Origin: an uncultured Cyclobacteriaceae bacterium
GTDB taxonomy: Bacteria; Bacteroidota; Bacteroidia; Cytophagales; Cyclobacteriaceae
Direction: 5' to 3'
Length of the DNA stretch: 45,007 bases
NCBI GenBank assembly: GCA_947492745.1
Contig: CANLOE010000056.1
Coordinates: 1-45,007 of the forward strand
The position numbers and the translations under genes were made by a program. This document shows positions 1 through 9,373 of the stretch, in pieces; position 1 is the stretch's first letter, and every line of letters starts with the position of its first letter. Under the pieces are notes generated by a model. The model did no database searches. It was not told where the DNA came from and saw only the letters and a list, made by a program, of their open reading frames with translations.

Positions 1-72
1 CCCGAGGATTGTCAACGCAGAGTGAAGCAAAATGAACAGGAAGATATGCGATATTTGAAAGCTAAGTTTGTA
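1..72 (-). repeat. Repeat family A, copy A1 (partial, left 72 bp)
   Basis: Reverse-strand copy of the about 160-bp family A element, cut by the window edge after 72 bp. Its outer end reads TACAAACTTAGC on the minus strand, with TTA at 73-75 as the likely target duplication. The same 72 bp, in the other orientation, close the window at 44936-45007. The copy lies at the 3' end of the ABA4-like gene and supplies its last codons and stop. Confidence 0.9.
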
Positions 73-385
73 TTATACCCTTTTTTTCTCCGTCCCTAGC
101 GATATAAAGTCCCACCAATAAATCAAAGGCAAGGTAATGTACCCAGCCCACTACTATATTGAGAGGGTCACCGAACAGCTCCGTAACTCCTTGTAAAGTG
201 CTGAAATATTGGAAAATGGACCAATTAAAGTCCTTGATGATCAAAAAGGAGTACAATACTGAAAAACCCAAAATGACGCCTGTAAACAATAGTTTTTTGC
301 TCCATGACTTGTAGGGAAATACAATCAGTAGTACCCAACTGAAGAGGGCGATAGTATTGGTAACCTGAAATAGTATATCGGCCAT
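62..385 (-). CDS. ABA4-like (DUF4281) membrane protein, 3' end cut off by repeat A1
   Basis: A 107-residue membrane protein with three hydrophobic segments, at about 8-23, 32-50 and 80-95. The stretch DPLNIVVGWVHYLAFDLLVG is typical of the ABA4-like/DUF4281 family, named after a plant protein of carotenoid metabolism; the bacterial function is unknown. From memory, family members run to about 140-150 residues with a fourth membrane segment after the IARD motif. Here the native sequence stops soon after that motif, and the last codons (I-Q-T-stop) come from the end of repeat A1, so the gene is probably broken. The start ATG at 385 is the only reasonable one. A terminator lies between it and ahcY, so it has its own promoter, which I could not identify. 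The lost 3' end should lie beyond the left edge. Confidence 0.7.
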   Translation of the reverse strand: MADILFQVTNTIALFSWVLLIVFPYKSWSKKLLFTGVILGFSVLYSFLIIKDFNWSIFQYFSTLQGVTELFGDPLNIVVGWVHYLAFDLLVGLYIARDGEKKGIIQT

Positions 386-412
386 ATTTTTACAGTATCA
401 GGTTTATAAGAT

Positions 413-446
413 AAAAAAAGCCGCTCCATTGTAAATGGAAAGCGGC
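413..446 (-). terminator. Rho-independent terminator of ahcY
   Basis: Stem GCCGCT/AGCGGC (420-425 with 441-446) is extended by CCATT/AATGG with a two-base bulge. On the minus strand it is followed by a run of seven T (413-419). It lies 34 bp past the ahcY stop, so it ends ahcY transcription. Confidence 0.85.
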
Positions 447-480
447 CTTTATGAGAAAATGATCTTTAGTTATTCGATGA

Positions 481-1779
481 TCAATACCTGTAATAGTCGG
501 GTTTGAAAGGACCTTCCACGGTCACGCCGATATACTCAGCCTGGTCTTTGGAAAGTTCATCCAGCTCTACACCGATTTTAGCCAAGTGTAAGCGGGCGAC
601 TTTTTCATCCAAATGTTTCGGTAGTGTATATACTTTGTTGTCATACCGATCGGAATTGTTCCATAACTCCAATTGTGCCAAGACTTGATTTGTAAACGAA
701 TTGGACATTACGAAAGAAGGGTGTCCCGTAGCGCAGCCCAAATTGACCAGTCGTCCTTCTGCTAGTAGCAGGATGTCTTTACCGTTCAGTTCGTATTTAT
801 CTACTTGTGGCTTGATTTCTTCTTTTTCAGCATTGCTATTCAACCAAGCTACATCGATTTCATTGTCAAAGTGACCGATGTTACAGACGATTACTTTGTC
901 CTTCATCTTTTCGAAATGGGTGCCTGAGATGATGTCCTTATTTCCCGTAGCGGTCACGATAATGTCACCTTCGGCAACGGCATCTCCCATCTTTTTCACT
1001 TCAAAACCATCCATAGCTGCTTGTAAAGCACATATCGGGTCTATTTCCGTAACGATGACCCTAGCTCCTGCACCACTCAAAGAGGCGGCAGAACCCTTGC
1101 CTACATCACCATAGCCGGCAACGACGGCGACCTTGCCCGCCAGCATGACATCCGTAGCCCTACGGATAGCATCTACAAGGGATTCCTTACAGCCATACTT
1201 ATTGTCGAACTTGGATTTGGTAACAGAGTCATTGACGTTGATGGCGGGTAGGGGAAGTGTGCCTTTGTTTTCGCGCTCTATCAAGCGATGTACTCCCGTC
1301 GTGGTTTCTTCCGATAGTCCTTTGATATGCTGTACCATTTCGGGATACCTGTCCAGTACCATATTGGTCAGGTCACCGCCATCATCCAAGATGAGGTTCA
1401 TCGGCTCACCACTGGGAAAGTGCAATGTCTGTTCTATACACCAATCGAACTCTTCCTCATTCATCCCTTTCCATGCGAAAACAGGGACGCCCACAGCAGC
1501 GATGGCTGCAGCTGCATGGTCTTGAGTAGAAAAAATATTACAAGAAGACCAAGTGACCTCAGCGCCGAGTTCCACCAATGTCTCTATCAGCACTGCTGTT
1601 TGAATGGTCATGTGCAAGCAGCCGGCAATACGAGCGCCTTTAAGAGGCTTCTCTTTACCATATTCTTCGCGAAGGGCCATCAAACCGGGCATTTCCGCTT
1701 CTGCCAATTTAATTTCCCTTCTGCCCCATTCGGCCAAAGAAATATCTTTTACTTTATAGTTCACTTTTTCGTCTATCAT
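481..1779 (-). CDS. ahcY: Adenosylhomocysteinase (S-adenosyl-L-homocysteine hydrolase)
   Basis: Cytosolic NAD-dependent enzyme that splits S-adenosylhomocysteine into adenosine and homocysteine, relieving product inhibition of methyltransferases in the methionine cycle. The 432-residue length is normal for the family. Visible features are the substrate-domain motif [13 protein letters not shown] (about 56-68), the [15 protein letters not shown] segment (78-92), the NAD-binding glycine loop GYGDVGKG (222-229), [14 protein letters not shown] near the C-terminus, and the family's typical ending KPDYYRY. Nothing is missing. It has its own promoter (1811-1841) and terminator (413-446), so it appears monocistronic despite lying downstream of glycogen synthase on the same strand. 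Confidence 0.97.
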   Translation of the reverse strand: MIDEKVNYKVKDISLAEWGRREIKLAEAEMPGLMALREEYGKEKPLKGARIAGCLHMTIQTAVLIETLVELGAEVTWSSCNIFSTQDHAAAAIAAVGVPVFAWKGMNEEEFDWCIEQTLHFPSGEPMNLILDDGGDLTNMVLDRYPEMVQHIKGLSEETTTGVHRLIERENKGTLPLPAINVNDSVTKSKFDNKYGCKESLVDAIRRATDVMLAGKVAVVAGYGDVGKGSAASLSGAGARVIVTEIDPICALQAAMDGFEVKKMGDAVAEGDIIVTATGNKDIISGTHFEKMKDKVIVCNIGHFDNEIDVAWLNSNAEKEEIKPQVDKYELNGKDILLLAEGRLVNLGCATGHPSFVMSNSFTNQVLAQLELWNNSDRYDNKVYTLPKHLDEKVARLHLAKIGVELDELSKDQAEYIGVTVEGPFKPDYYRY

Positions 1780-1810
1780 TATATTTATTATTTATTCTTT
1801 TTGTGTGTTA

Positions 1811-1841
1811 CAAAACTAAAAAATTCCCTGATAAAGGGCAA
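1811..1841 (-). promoter_or_regulatory. Bacteroidota-type promoter for ahcY
   Basis: On the minus strand a TTG (-33 element, 1841-1839) is followed after exactly 20 bases by TAGTTTTG (-7 element, 1818-1811). This matches the Bacteroidota consensus TTTG-N19/20-TAnnTTTG. The ahcY ATG lies 31 bp downstream. Confidence 0.75.
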
Positions 1842-1888
1842 TTCATCTTATTTTTTACCCGATAATTCTAAGAGATAAAGTGTGATTT

Positions 1889-3796
1889 TTATTTGTTTTC
1901 GGTATCGGCTCCTTCTTTTTTCCTTGATGTTTTTTCCAATGCTTCTGTATAGGCAATTTCATAAGCATTGATGAGATTGCTCCAATCGAAAAACTCGGAA
2001 AAATCTTCTGCTTTGCTACGCAGTACCATTCTATGCCTCCGGTCGGATTTTGTAAATTCGAAAAGGTATTCGGCCAATTCCCTAGCGGAGGTTTTAAAAT
2101 CTTTTTTATACCGCTGCATTACGAAAACACCTTTGTCCTGATGTTGTTCGGTATTTTTCATGACATAATCTCCGAAGCCTGATAAATCCGAAGTGACCGT
2201 AGGTACACCACGAGCGATACACTCCAGTGGGGTGTAGCCCCAAGGTTCGTAATAGCTCGGAAAAATACCCAAATGGCAACCTCTGACAAAATCTCCATAC
2301 TCCATTCCGAATAGGGGGCTGGTCGGGGTGATGAAATCCGGATGATAAACAATTTTTACGTTGTCCTTGGGGCCATTGATCAATCTTGAACCTCTTAGGT
2401 AATTCAGGATTTCGTCATCCACATCATTGACCATATTATGGGTAATAATAATCGGCCATTGTTTGGATTTCCACGATTGGATGGTCCTACGGTACCTCAG
2501 CTTCCAATATTCTTCCACAAATTCGTTCAGGTCGGGAAAAGAACTCTCATCCTCTGAAGAAACGGCTGCATGAAAAAGGCTTCCCTCCAACTGTTTCAAT
2601 ATAGCGTTACAGTTTTGGCGGATTTCTTCCATGATAGCCCTTGTTTGTAGTACTTCAGGGTTGATGGACCATACGGGTTGCTTAGTGATGAAGAAAGCAA
2701 CGACATTTACCTTCATACCTGCTTCCTTCATCATGACATTTAACAGGCTCAATGCTTCCAAAGTGACATCATAGCCTTTGTTCTTATATTCATACCTACC
2801 GGAGGTGAAGAAGTATAGTGTATCGTCCAAGTCGAAGGGATAGCAATGGAAGAAATGCCCCATGACAAATTGATTGATCTTCTCCTTATAGCGTTGGTGT
2901 AGGTTCTGCACCTCGTGAAAAGCAACAAAACGTTCTATGTTCAGGCCATTGGGCAAAATAATGGTCGGCTCGACTCCCAGCAAGTGCTTACACTCTCTAG
3001 CCGTGACTTCGCTGACGGTTGTAAATACATCCGTGGAATGGGCACCGAGCCGTTCTGCCTGTACCATGGGAGTGATGTTGAATTCCTTGGCTTCCCGCTG
3101 CCAATCGTAGCTGTCCAGGTTAGCATAGAAATTTTCCTTGTTCATCGCTAGGTAGCGGCCCAGAAGTGTGGCATGTGTAGTGAAAACTGTACTGATAGCT
3201 AAGTGCTCCTTGTTGATATAGGCTATGGGGATACAGGTCATCCACTCATGGAAGTGGGTGATTACCCTATCCTCTTCTTCTACCTCCTCCATAAACAATT
3301 TCAAAAAGACGGTGACCAGTTCACAAAATGCTACTACCTGATCGTAAAGGGTATCATTTTTACGGTATTCGATACCATACTGTTCAAAAAGCTGCCTCTT
3401 GAGGATTTCAAGTTTGTCAAAGACATCCAATGGTTTGAGCAGTATGACCCTTGGCTTTCCGGTAACCAACCAATGACCATAGCGTACTTCAAAACCCATA
3501 TTGCGCATTTTCATGACCGCCCCCGACCAAGGCCCTGCATCGTTTTCAAAATCCACAATGTCTTCGAACTCCGCAGAGACATCCGCGTCGAGAAGAGGCC
3601 CTATCATACAATACGAACCTTTCCACTTTTGTATGGTCGCAGGGATTTTCGAACGTATAACAGTATAAATGCCTCCTACTTGGTTACATACCTCCCAAGC
3701 AACTTCCAGTAAGAAGGGGCCTTGACCTTCTTTATGAACTTCGGTGCCGTTAAGGCTCCCAGAGCTGTTTTTCGTAATCGTTGTGTTCTTTGGCAT
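1889..3796 (-). CDS. Glycogen synthase, GT3 (GYS) family
   Basis: A 635-residue glycosyltransferase of the eukaryote-like glycogen synthase family GT3, which also occurs in Bacteroidota. It adds glucose from a nucleotide sugar to the non-reducing end of glycogen. Evidence is the N-terminal nucleotide-sugar loop NQVGGIYTVIRSK (about 37-49), the HFHEWMTC segment, TTHATLLGRYLA, and the C-terminal active-site region YEPWGYTPLE near residue 517, followed by RGVPTVTSDLSGFGDYV. The first about 25 residues are Ser/Thr/Gly-rich and probably disordered. The C-terminus lacks the Arg cluster used for glucose-6-phosphate control in animals, as far as I can see. No other glycogen gene is nearby. The upstream side is repeat-derived, and I found no clear promoter match. 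Confidence 0.95.
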   Translation of the reverse strand: MPKNTTITKNSSGSLNGTEVHKEGQGPFLLEVAWEVCNQVGGIYTVIRSKIPATIQKWKGSYCMIGPLLDADVSAEFEDIVDFENDAGPWSGAVMKMRNMGFEVRYGHWLVTGKPRVILLKPLDVFDKLEILKRQLFEQYGIEYRKNDTLYDQVVAFCELVTVFLKLFMEEVEEEDRVITHFHEWMTCIPIAYINKEHLAISTVFTTHATLLGRYLAMNKENFYANLDSYDWQREAKEFNITPMVQAERLGAHSTDVFTTVSEVTARECKHLLGVEPTIILPNGLNIERFVAFHEVQNLHQRYKEKINQFVMGHFFHCYPFDLDDTLYFFTSGRYEYKNKGYDVTLEALSLLNVMMKEAGMKVNVVAFFITKQPVWSINPEVLQTRAIMEEIRQNCNAILKQLEGSLFHAAVSSEDESSFPDLNEFVEEYWKLRYRRTIQSWKSKQWPIIITHNMVNDVDDEILNYLRGSRLINGPKDNVKIVYHPDFITPTSPLFGMEYGDFVRGCHLGIFPSYYEPWGYTPLECIARGVPTVTSDLSGFGDYVMKNTEQHQDKGVFVMQRYKKDFKTSARELAEYLFEFTKSDRRHRMVLRSKAEDFSEFFDWSNLINAYEIAYTEALEKTSRKKEGADTENK

Positions 3797-3836
3797 CCCG
3801 TTAGCGTTAAATCAACAATGTTTTTTCTCTCTGTAA

Positions 3837-3990
3837 AAGACTGTTTTGAAATTATTTTAGAAATTTGTTATCGTTTATTTTGGAAGTAGAGTCATGGGAT
3901 AAAAGATGGTAGCGCTATCTACTGGTTTTCGGTGATATCATACACAATATGAGTTAATAAAATAAAAGAGATACCGTTCAAAACAGTATC
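3837..3990 (-). repeat. Repeat family C, short copy C1
   Basis: About 154 bp bounded by AAGACTGTTTTGAAATTAT (like the right end of copy C2, reversed) and AGATACCGTTCAAAACAG (like the left end of C2, reversed). The left flank is TAA and the right is TGA, close to the TAA duplication seen at C2. The central GC-rich core of C2 is absent, so this is an internally deleted copy. It starts 40 bp upstream of the glycogen synthase start and may carry or displace its promoter. Confidence 0.6.
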
Positions 3991-4344
3991 TGAATTCATG
4001 GATTCTGACAAAATATGATGCACTGTTCATTCTGGCGATAAAACAATACCTCTTTATATTTTAATTCAATGGCTATTTCCCATCCTTTATATTCAGATAA
4101 CGGATAGGCAACGTTTCGCTTATATCTGTTCTTCCGTGTTATGTCACATTCCGGTATATAGGTTAGAGTTGGCATAGACCTATTCGGAAATCACTTCTCA
4201 GACTTATATACTTAGCTATACTACTGATTTTAACATTCGGCCAACCTATACCCCGTTTTTGAGGAAAGTATTTTGGACGTGTTGCCTTTTCATCGTTCAA
4301 ATCGTGGTCCACATGTCCTCTATCCGCCCTGAACTCCGTTTTCG

Positions 4345-4445
4345 CCTAAAGCCGGTCGGGCGCTTACTCCTGCGCTGCGGACCGGCCCCTGCGCTGAAAG
4401 GGTTCCCCGAACCCCTTCCTAACGCTCGGTCCTATCGATAAAAAT
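4345..4445 (+). repeat. Repeat family C, GC-rich core with hairpin
   Basis: Shares with C2 the blocks GACCGGCCCCT, CTGA and ACGCTCGG(T/C)CCTATC in the same order and near-identical spacing. Between them lies a hairpin, GGGTTC/GAACCC (4400-4405 with 4409-4414). The hairpin sequence differs from that of C2, but the pairing is kept. GGACCG (4379-4384) can also pair with CGGTCC further on. The outer ends of this copy were not found, so its limits are uncertain. The composition is visibly richer in G+C than the surroundings. Confidence 0.6.
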
Positions 4446-5237
4446 TAACGCAGGACGAAGTCAGGGGAGACTTCGGACCAGCCTGTGGGATGCAGAAAAT
4501 TTTGAAAACGCTGCGCCCGGACAGAAAAATTTTCAAATGAACTACCGAAATCTGGATTCCGTTCAACGGTATACCGGATTCAATGAGGTGAGTGAAACAC
4601 AGTCAACATAACTAATGTATATAAGTCTATCACTTCTTATCATCGTTTAGAGATTCCTTCATTATAATTATCCGATACAAAGCCCCCCACATTTTAGTTT
4701 GCTTCGGTTTCTATCCTGACATGGTAAATGTCCTATACAATAGGCCCAGTGTCAAGATAGTCGATTTAATTCAAAAGAAAGGTATCCGGGACAAGTACCT
4801 ATTCTTCTATACCGAATTGTAGATTTGACCGGTTCGGACTTTCATTCGGATTTCATTTGCTTGATGAGAAGGGGTAAATACTAGGTTGCCCATTTCTCTT
4901 TTCATAAATATACAATACAGAAAAGATTATTTATCATTTTTTGAAATTAAGCTTTCAAAAACCCTTTTCTTAGAAGCCCTCAGGGAAATGACTGCCTTTT
5001 TTCAATAATCAGGACAAGATAGGGCTATATTTCCTACATGAGCATTTTACCGGGAAACTTTTCAGAAAGAAATTATAGTTGAAATACGCGTTACTTACCT
5101 TTGGAGGTAGAATGGATGACGTTAGTGGAACCCTATCTGCGAAATCGTATATCAGAAACAATATATAGGACAGTAAAAAAACATTTCATAAATTATTTGG
5201 TACACTGTCCAATCGCGGGATGATGATAGGAGGGAAG
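4446..5237. other. Gene-free stretch, no recognised feature
   Basis: About 790 bp, mostly AT-rich, between the C core and birA. No ORF with plausible family content is visible on either strand. Two short pairable stretches occur: a CGAAGTC/GACTTCG hairpin near 4456-4477 and paired AGAAAATTTT/AAAATTTTC near 4495-4536. I could not assign either. It may be decayed repeat material. Confidence 0.4.
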
Positions 5238-5999
5238 TCACGAAATGAACTGCACCTCTTGGTGCATATACGTCCTTGTTCCAAAGTCGGAAGAGATGAC
5301 CAATCGCCCAATACCATCTACAGCAGTGATTCTACCTTCAAACTCGCCATTGTCATTGTCCCTAAAGATATGGATTTCATCACGCCAGTACAGCGCATCG
5401 ATGTAGGCTTTCGACATGGATGAAAAATGGCTGTTCTTCAATTGAAGATAACGTTTTTCTATCTGCAACACCAAGTTACCCAGTACTTCTTGAAGTTCCA
5501 GCACTTTTCCCGTACATTGAAAAAGCGAAATGGCTTTCGGTTCGGAAAAAAAATGTTGATTTACGTTGAACCCTATACCTATAATAGTGTTATTCACCAA
5601 TGATTGTTTAATGATATTCTTGATAAGAATACCACTGATTTTCCTTTCTTCTACATAGATATCATTGGGCCACTTGATTTTTGCCTTAATACCGTGATGA
5701 AGCGATAAATAATCTTTGATGGCCAGTGATATAACAATATTGAGTCGGAATTGATGTGCAATATCCAAAAATGAGGGTTTTAGTATAAGAGAAAAAGTGA
5801 GGTTTTTTCCCGGTGCAGACTCCCACGAATTGCCTCTTTGCCCTTTTCCATTCGTCTGATGGTCGGTAATGATCAAAGTACCTTCTATGTCAGTACCGTT
5901 GAGTAGCAAATCGCCCGCAGTCTCATTGGTTGAGTGACATGTTGTCATGAAATGGAGCTTTTTGCCCATAAAAAAAGTTTTGGCAAGGATTTTATACAA
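5238..5999 (-). CDS. birA: Biotin--[acetyl-CoA-carboxylase] ligase
   Basis: Cytosolic enzyme that activates biotin with ATP and attaches it to a lysine of the biotin carboxyl carrier protein. The 253-residue length fits the single-domain form that lacks the N-terminal DNA-binding HTH, so it should not act as a repressor. Motifs are the biotinoyl-AMP loop GKGQRGNSW (51-59), KWPNDIY (109-115) and KISGIL (120-125). The catalytic domain starts almost at once (CHSTNETAGD, 21-30), so the start at 5999 or the internal Met at residue 11 are both possible. It is divergent from rsfS with 40 bp between start codons, and a -7-like TATCTTTG box lies at 6035-6028. Confidence 0.95.
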   Translation of the reverse strand: MYKILAKTFFMGKKLHFMTTCHSTNETAGDLLLNGTDIEGTLIITDHQTNGKGQRGNSWESAPGKNLTFSLILKPSFLDIAHQFRLNIVISLAIKDYLSLHHGIKAKIKWPNDIYVEERKISGILIKNIIKQSLVNNTIIGIGFNVNQHFFSEPKAISLFQCTGKVLELQEVLGNLVLQIEKRYLQLKNSHFSSMSKAYIDALYWRDEIHIFRDNDNGEFEGRITAVDGIGRLVISSDFGTRTYMHQEVQFIS

Positions 6000-6009
6000 G
6001 TATTTTTAG

Positions 6010-6035
6010 TAGTTTTGTTTGATAAATCAAAGATA
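6010..6035. promoter_or_regulatory. Divergent -7 boxes between birA and rsfS
   Basis: TAGTTTTG at 6010-6017 (plus) matches the -7 consensus TAnnTTTG for rsfS, 22 bp before its ATG. TATCTTTG on the minus strand at 6035-6028 matches the same consensus for birA, 28 bp before its ATG. I did not find a well-spaced -33 TTG for either, so these are candidates only. Confidence 0.45.
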
Positions 6036-6039
6036 GTGA

Positions 6040-6417
6040 ATGGATGTAAAAAATAAGCTGACGTCGTCCGAAAAGTTAAGTCAGATTGTAATCAAGGGAA
6101 TGCAAGAAAAAAAGGCTTCGGACATTGTAGTTATGGATTTAAGTGACGTGAAAAATGCAATAGCTAATTTTTTTGTTATATGTTCGGGTTCATCAGACAC
6201 TCAGATTGATTCGATAGCAGATTCCATCGATGAGGAAGTTCATAAGATTTTAGGAGAAGCGCCCTGGCATTATGAAGGGAGAGAAAATAAAGAATGGGTA
6301 CTCTTGGACTATGTAGATGTGGTGGCCCACGTCTTTAAAAAAGACAAAAGAGAGTTTTATGCATTGGAAAACCTTTGGGGAGATGCAAAAATCGAGCAAA
6401 TAGAAGATATTGATTAA
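6040..6417 (+). CDS. rsfS: Ribosomal silencing factor RsfS
   Basis: 125-residue member of the RsfS/DUF143/Iojap family. It binds ribosomal protein uL14 on the large subunit and blocks joining of the subunits when nutrients are short. Family signs are VVMDLSDVKNAIANFFVICSG (about 30-50), the SSDTQIDSIADSI stretch, the WHYEG motif (about 80) and DYVDVVAHVF (about 91-100). The length is typical. It is followed by ftsH after 35 bp on the same strand, an order I recall as common in Bacteroidota, so the two are probably co-transcribed. Confidence 0.95.
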   Translation: MDVKNKLTSSEKLSQIVIKGMQEKKASDIVVMDLSDVKNAIANFFVICSGSSDTQIDSIADSIDEEVHKILGEAPWHYEGRENKEWVLLDYVDVVAHVFKKDKREFYALENLWGDAKIEQIEDID

Positions 6418-6452
6418 CATTAGTTAAGCTGAAACGTTATCCCGTTTAATAG

Positions 6453-8504
6453 ATGGGGAAAATTATGGCAGATAAAAAGAAAAAAATAATACCTAAGAAA
6501 TCACCACAAAAGCCTGGGTATCAGGTATGGATTATTGTAGCACTTATCAGTTTGATTATTGGTGTAGCTTATTTGAACAATAACAACACTACCGTCAAAA
6601 TCAAAAAATGGTCCACTTTTGAAGAAATGTGCATGGACGGTGATGTAGAGACCATTACGCTTTATACCCGAGCGAAACGTGTTCTGATTACACTTACAGA
6701 GGAGGCCAAGAACGGTAAGTATAAAAACGATATCGAGAATCGAAGTCTTTTCGTTTCAGAAAATGGTCCTCATTTTAGATACGATATTCCTTCCGCAGTA
6801 GTTTTTAACGATAATTTGCAGAAGCTCAACGGTGAGCTGGAAGAAAAAGGAAAAGAGAAAGTATACGTAGAGACGGATAATAGCGAAGACCTGTTAACGG
6901 ACATATTTCGATGGGGCTTTTTTATAGCCATTCTTTTTGGGTTCTGGTTCCTAATGCGCAGAATGACAGGTCAGAGCGGACCTGGAGGTCAGATTTTCAA
7001 TATTGGGAAATCGAGAGCTGCCCTGTTCGACGCAGAGAACAAAGTCAAAATTACTTTTGGTAATGTAGCGGGGCTAGATGAGGCAAAAGAAGAAGTAAAG
7101 GAAATTGTGGATTTTTTAAAGAATCCTGGTAAATTTACCAAGCTGGGAGGTAAGATTCCTAAAGGAGCCCTATTGATAGGCCCTCCCGGAACAGGAAAGA
7201 CACTGTTGGCCAAGGCCGTTGCCGGTGAAGCAGGAGTACCCTTTTTCAGTCTATCGGGTTCCGACTTTGTTGAGATGTTCGTCGGTGTCGGAGCGGCACG
7301 TGTAAGAGACCTTTTCAAACAAGCCAAGGAGAAAGCACCTTGTATCATTTTCATTGATGAAGTAGATGCTATAGGTCGTTCTAGAGGACGTGGTCAAATG
7401 CCGGGAAGTAATGATGAAAGAGAGAATACATTAAACTCCCTTTTGGTGGAGATGGATGGTTTTGCCACTGATTCCGGAGTCATTATTCTGGCAGCGACCA
7501 ATAGACCTGACGTATTGGATTCGGCACTTTTGCGTCCGGGCAGGTTCGATAGACAAATCAGTATCGATAAGCCTGACATTACGGGCAGAGAAGCTATATT
7601 CAATGTGCATCTGAAACCATTGAAGTTATCTTCTGATGTGGATCCTAAAAATTTAGCTGCCCAGACACCGGGATTCGCAGGAGCTGAAATCGCCAATGTC
7701 TGTAACGAAGCAGCATTGATCGCCGCAAGAAAAGATAAGACGGCAGTAGATATGAAAGACTTTCAGGATGCCGTCGATCGTGTTATCGGTGGACTAGAGA
7801 AAAAGAGCAAGATTATCTCTCCTGAAGAGAAGAAAATAGTCGCTTATCATGAAGCCGGTCATGCAGTAGCCGGCTGGTTCCTGGAACACGCAGACCCATT
7901 GGTAAAGGTAAGTATCGTACCCAGAGGCGTTGCCGCGCTTGGCTATGCTCAGTATCTTCCCAAAGAGCAGTTTCTGTACCAAACGGAACAACTTTTGGAT
8001 GAAATGTGCATGACATTAGGTGGACGCGCAGCAGAAGAAATCATCTTTAAGAAAATATCCACTGGCGCGTTAAGCGACTTAGAGCGTGTAACAAAGCTGG
8101 CCTACAGTATAGTGACCGTTTATGGTATGAATAAGGAGATAGGGAATGTTTCCTTCTACGATTCCAAGCAATCTGATTACAATTTCAACAAACCGTACTC
8201 GGAAGCCACTTCTGAGCTTATCGATAAAGAAGTAAAGAATATTATCGAAACAGCTTACAAGCGTACAACAGATTTGTTAAGGTCTAAAGAATCCGAACTT
8301 GAAATCATTGCTAGAGAGCTTTTGGAAAAAGAAATCATATTTCAGTCAGATTTAGAAAGGCTTATAGGCAAACGTCCTTTTGAACATCAGACCAATTACC
8401 AGACGTATACGAATGGTAAGGAAAGTACCGGTGAAGATGAGTCGAAAGAAGAGAGTGGGAGTTCCGAAAGCACCGATACACTGGAAATAGGCAAGGAACA
8501 ATAA
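6453..8504 (+). CDS. ftsH: ATP-dependent zinc metalloprotease FtsH
   Basis: 683-residue membrane-anchored AAA+ protease that degrades misfolded membrane proteins and selected cytosolic proteins. A cytosolic N-terminal tail rich in Lys precedes TM1 (about 24-41). A periplasmic domain follows, then TM2 (about 152-169), the AAA domain with Walker A GPPGTGKT (243-250) and Walker [10 protein letters not shown] (298-306), the second region of homology [18 protein letters not shown], and the zinc-binding HEAGH (465-469). The C-terminal tail (about 655-683) is acidic and Ser-rich. Either Met1 or Met5 (6465) could be the start. A strong terminator follows the stop. Confidence 0.97.
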   Translation: MGKIMADKKKKIIPKKSPQKPGYQVWIIVALISLIIGVAYLNNNNTTVKIKKWSTFEEMCMDGDVETITLYTRAKRVLITLTEEAKNGKYKNDIENRSLFVSENGPHFRYDIPSAVVFNDNLQKLNGELEEKGKEKVYVETDNSEDLLTDIFRWGFFIAILFGFWFLMRRMTGQSGPGGQIFNIGKSRAALFDAENKVKITFGNVAGLDEAKEEVKEIVDFLKNPGKFTKLGGKIPKGALLIGPPGTGKTLLAKAVAGEAGVPFFSLSGSDFVEMFVGVGAARVRDLFKQAKEKAPCIIFIDEVDAIGRSRGRGQMPGSNDERENTLNSLLVEMDGFATDSGVIILAATNRPDVLDSALLRPGRFDRQISIDKPDITGREAIFNVHLKPLKLSSDVDPKNLAAQTPGFAGAEIANVCNEAALIAARKDKTAVDMKDFQDAVDRVIGGLEKKSKIISPEEKKIVAYHEAGHAVAGWFLEHADPLVKVSIVPRGVAALGYAQYLPKEQFLYQTEQLLDEMCMTLGGRAAEEIIFKKISTGALSDLERVTKLAYSIVTVYGMNKEIGNVSFYDSKQSDYNFNKPYSEATSELIDKEVKNIIETAYKRTTDLLRSKESELEIIARELLEKEIIFQSDLERLIGKRPFEHQTNYQTYTNGKESTGEDESKEESGSSESTDTLEIGKEQ

Positions 8505-8520
8505 AACACTATTCAAGAAA

Positions 8521-8571
8521 TATTTCCAAAAAAAAGGACATTGATTTTCAATGTCCTTTTTTTTGGAAAAA
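8521..8571 (+). terminator. Terminator of rsfS-ftsH
   Basis: A 24-bp stem (8521-8544 with 8548-8571) with only end-proximal mismatches. Its core is GGACATTGA/TCAATGTCC, with a TTT loop, and the 3' arm contains eight T. Because A and T runs flank both sides it could work in both directions. It lies 17 bp past the ftsH stop. Confidence 0.9.
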
Positions 8572-8729
8572 ATATTTGTTTCTCATTCAATCAAGAAACT
8601 TGACCAGAGTTATATCTGCAAAAACAAAGAGTGTACTTAACAGTTGGCCATGCAGACCTAATTTACAACTACAAGTAGGTGGCCAAATGTATATGGACAT
8701 ACTTTTTGATGGGCTTATATTTGGTATAA

Positions 8730-8889
8730 TACAAACTTAGCTTTCAGATATCGCCTATCTTCCTGTTCATTATGCTTCACTCTGCGTTGACAATCCTCGG
8801 GATAGCGCTGCTACCCCTGCGGTTATCGCCTTGATTGAAATTAAAATGACCCGCTGAATCTTATACGACATCTGAAACCCAAATTTGTA
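8730..8889 (+). repeat. Repeat family A, copy A2 (complete, 160 bp)
   Basis: Full copy starting TACAAACTTAGC and ending CCAAATTTGTA, with imperfect terminal inverted repeats of about 26 bp. A central hairpin GGGATAGC/GCTA(C)CCC has one mismatch here. It is flanked by TAA on both sides (8727-8729 and 8890-8892), a likely 3-bp target duplication. It contains no ORF. Confidence 0.9.
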
Positions 8890-8947
8890 TAATAAGTCCA
8901 ATGATAGCTATGGAGCGAAAAAGTAAAAATATCAGCTCCTTAATTCG

Positions 8948-8970
8948 GTATTTGAAAGCTATATTTGTAT
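8948..8970 (-). repeat. Solo end of repeat family A
   Basis: GTATTTGAAAGCTATATTTG followed by TAT resembles the reversed left end of family A (ATATTTGAAAGCTAAGTTTG and TAT) with two substitutions, but the rest of the element is absent. Probably a decayed remnant. Confidence 0.5.
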
Positions 8971-9202
8971 CAGTTCTCAAGTGTTGGAGACTGTTTTGGT
9001 AGCTATTATTTTAGGATTTGTTATCGCTACATTCCGAATGAGGTATGACCGAGTGTTAGAAATGTCCAAGGGATATTTACGGGTGATGTATCCTGCCTAG
9101 TGCAGGGGGAGATATAGCTTGCTATCTGTGGTGATTTTAACGAAATCATGTACTAAAAGATTGTGTGCAACAGTGAATAGGATCAAGAAAGTACTTAGTT
9201 TA
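8971..9202. other. Gene-free spacer between repeat copies
   Basis: No plausible gene or clear signal. A small GATATAGC/GCTATC hairpin lies near 9111-9127. The stretch separates the A2 remnants from copy B1. Confidence 0.35.
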
Positions 9203-9369
9203 GTCCGGATCATGCGTTGGAACTTCGTAACGAGGGTTTAAATGTCAATAAATCAGGGAGTTTTATTGGGTTTAGCATAGCGCCGCTATGGTGAACCCAA
9301 TAAACTTAGTGCAACGACCGGTTTGCAGGTATTTAGATTCGCAGTAGATTTTCAATGCATGATCCGGGT
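9203..9369 (-). repeat. Repeat family B, copy B1 (complete, 167 bp)
   Basis: The ends are a degenerate ACCCGGATCATGC (GTCCGGATCATGC) and GCATGATCCGGGT, inverted. The centre folds into a long hairpin: TTTATTGGGTT at 9263-9273 and AACCCAATAAA at 9294-9304 are exact complements around CATAGCG-CCG-CTATGGTG. TTA flanks both sides (9200-9202 and 9370-9372). No ORF. The right flank is shared with the left flank of copy C2. Confidence 0.85.
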
Positions 9370-9373
9370 TTAA

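Noticed and set aside
4259-4441. 60-residue ORF in the GC-rich family C core
   Set aside because: It is explained by the hairpin-containing repeat core, whose other copies do not keep the frame.
4345-4445. tRNA or rRNA fragment, because of the GC-rich fold
   Set aside because: No cloverleaf, anticodon arm or T-arm signature is visible. The block is shared with other family C copies, which explains it better.
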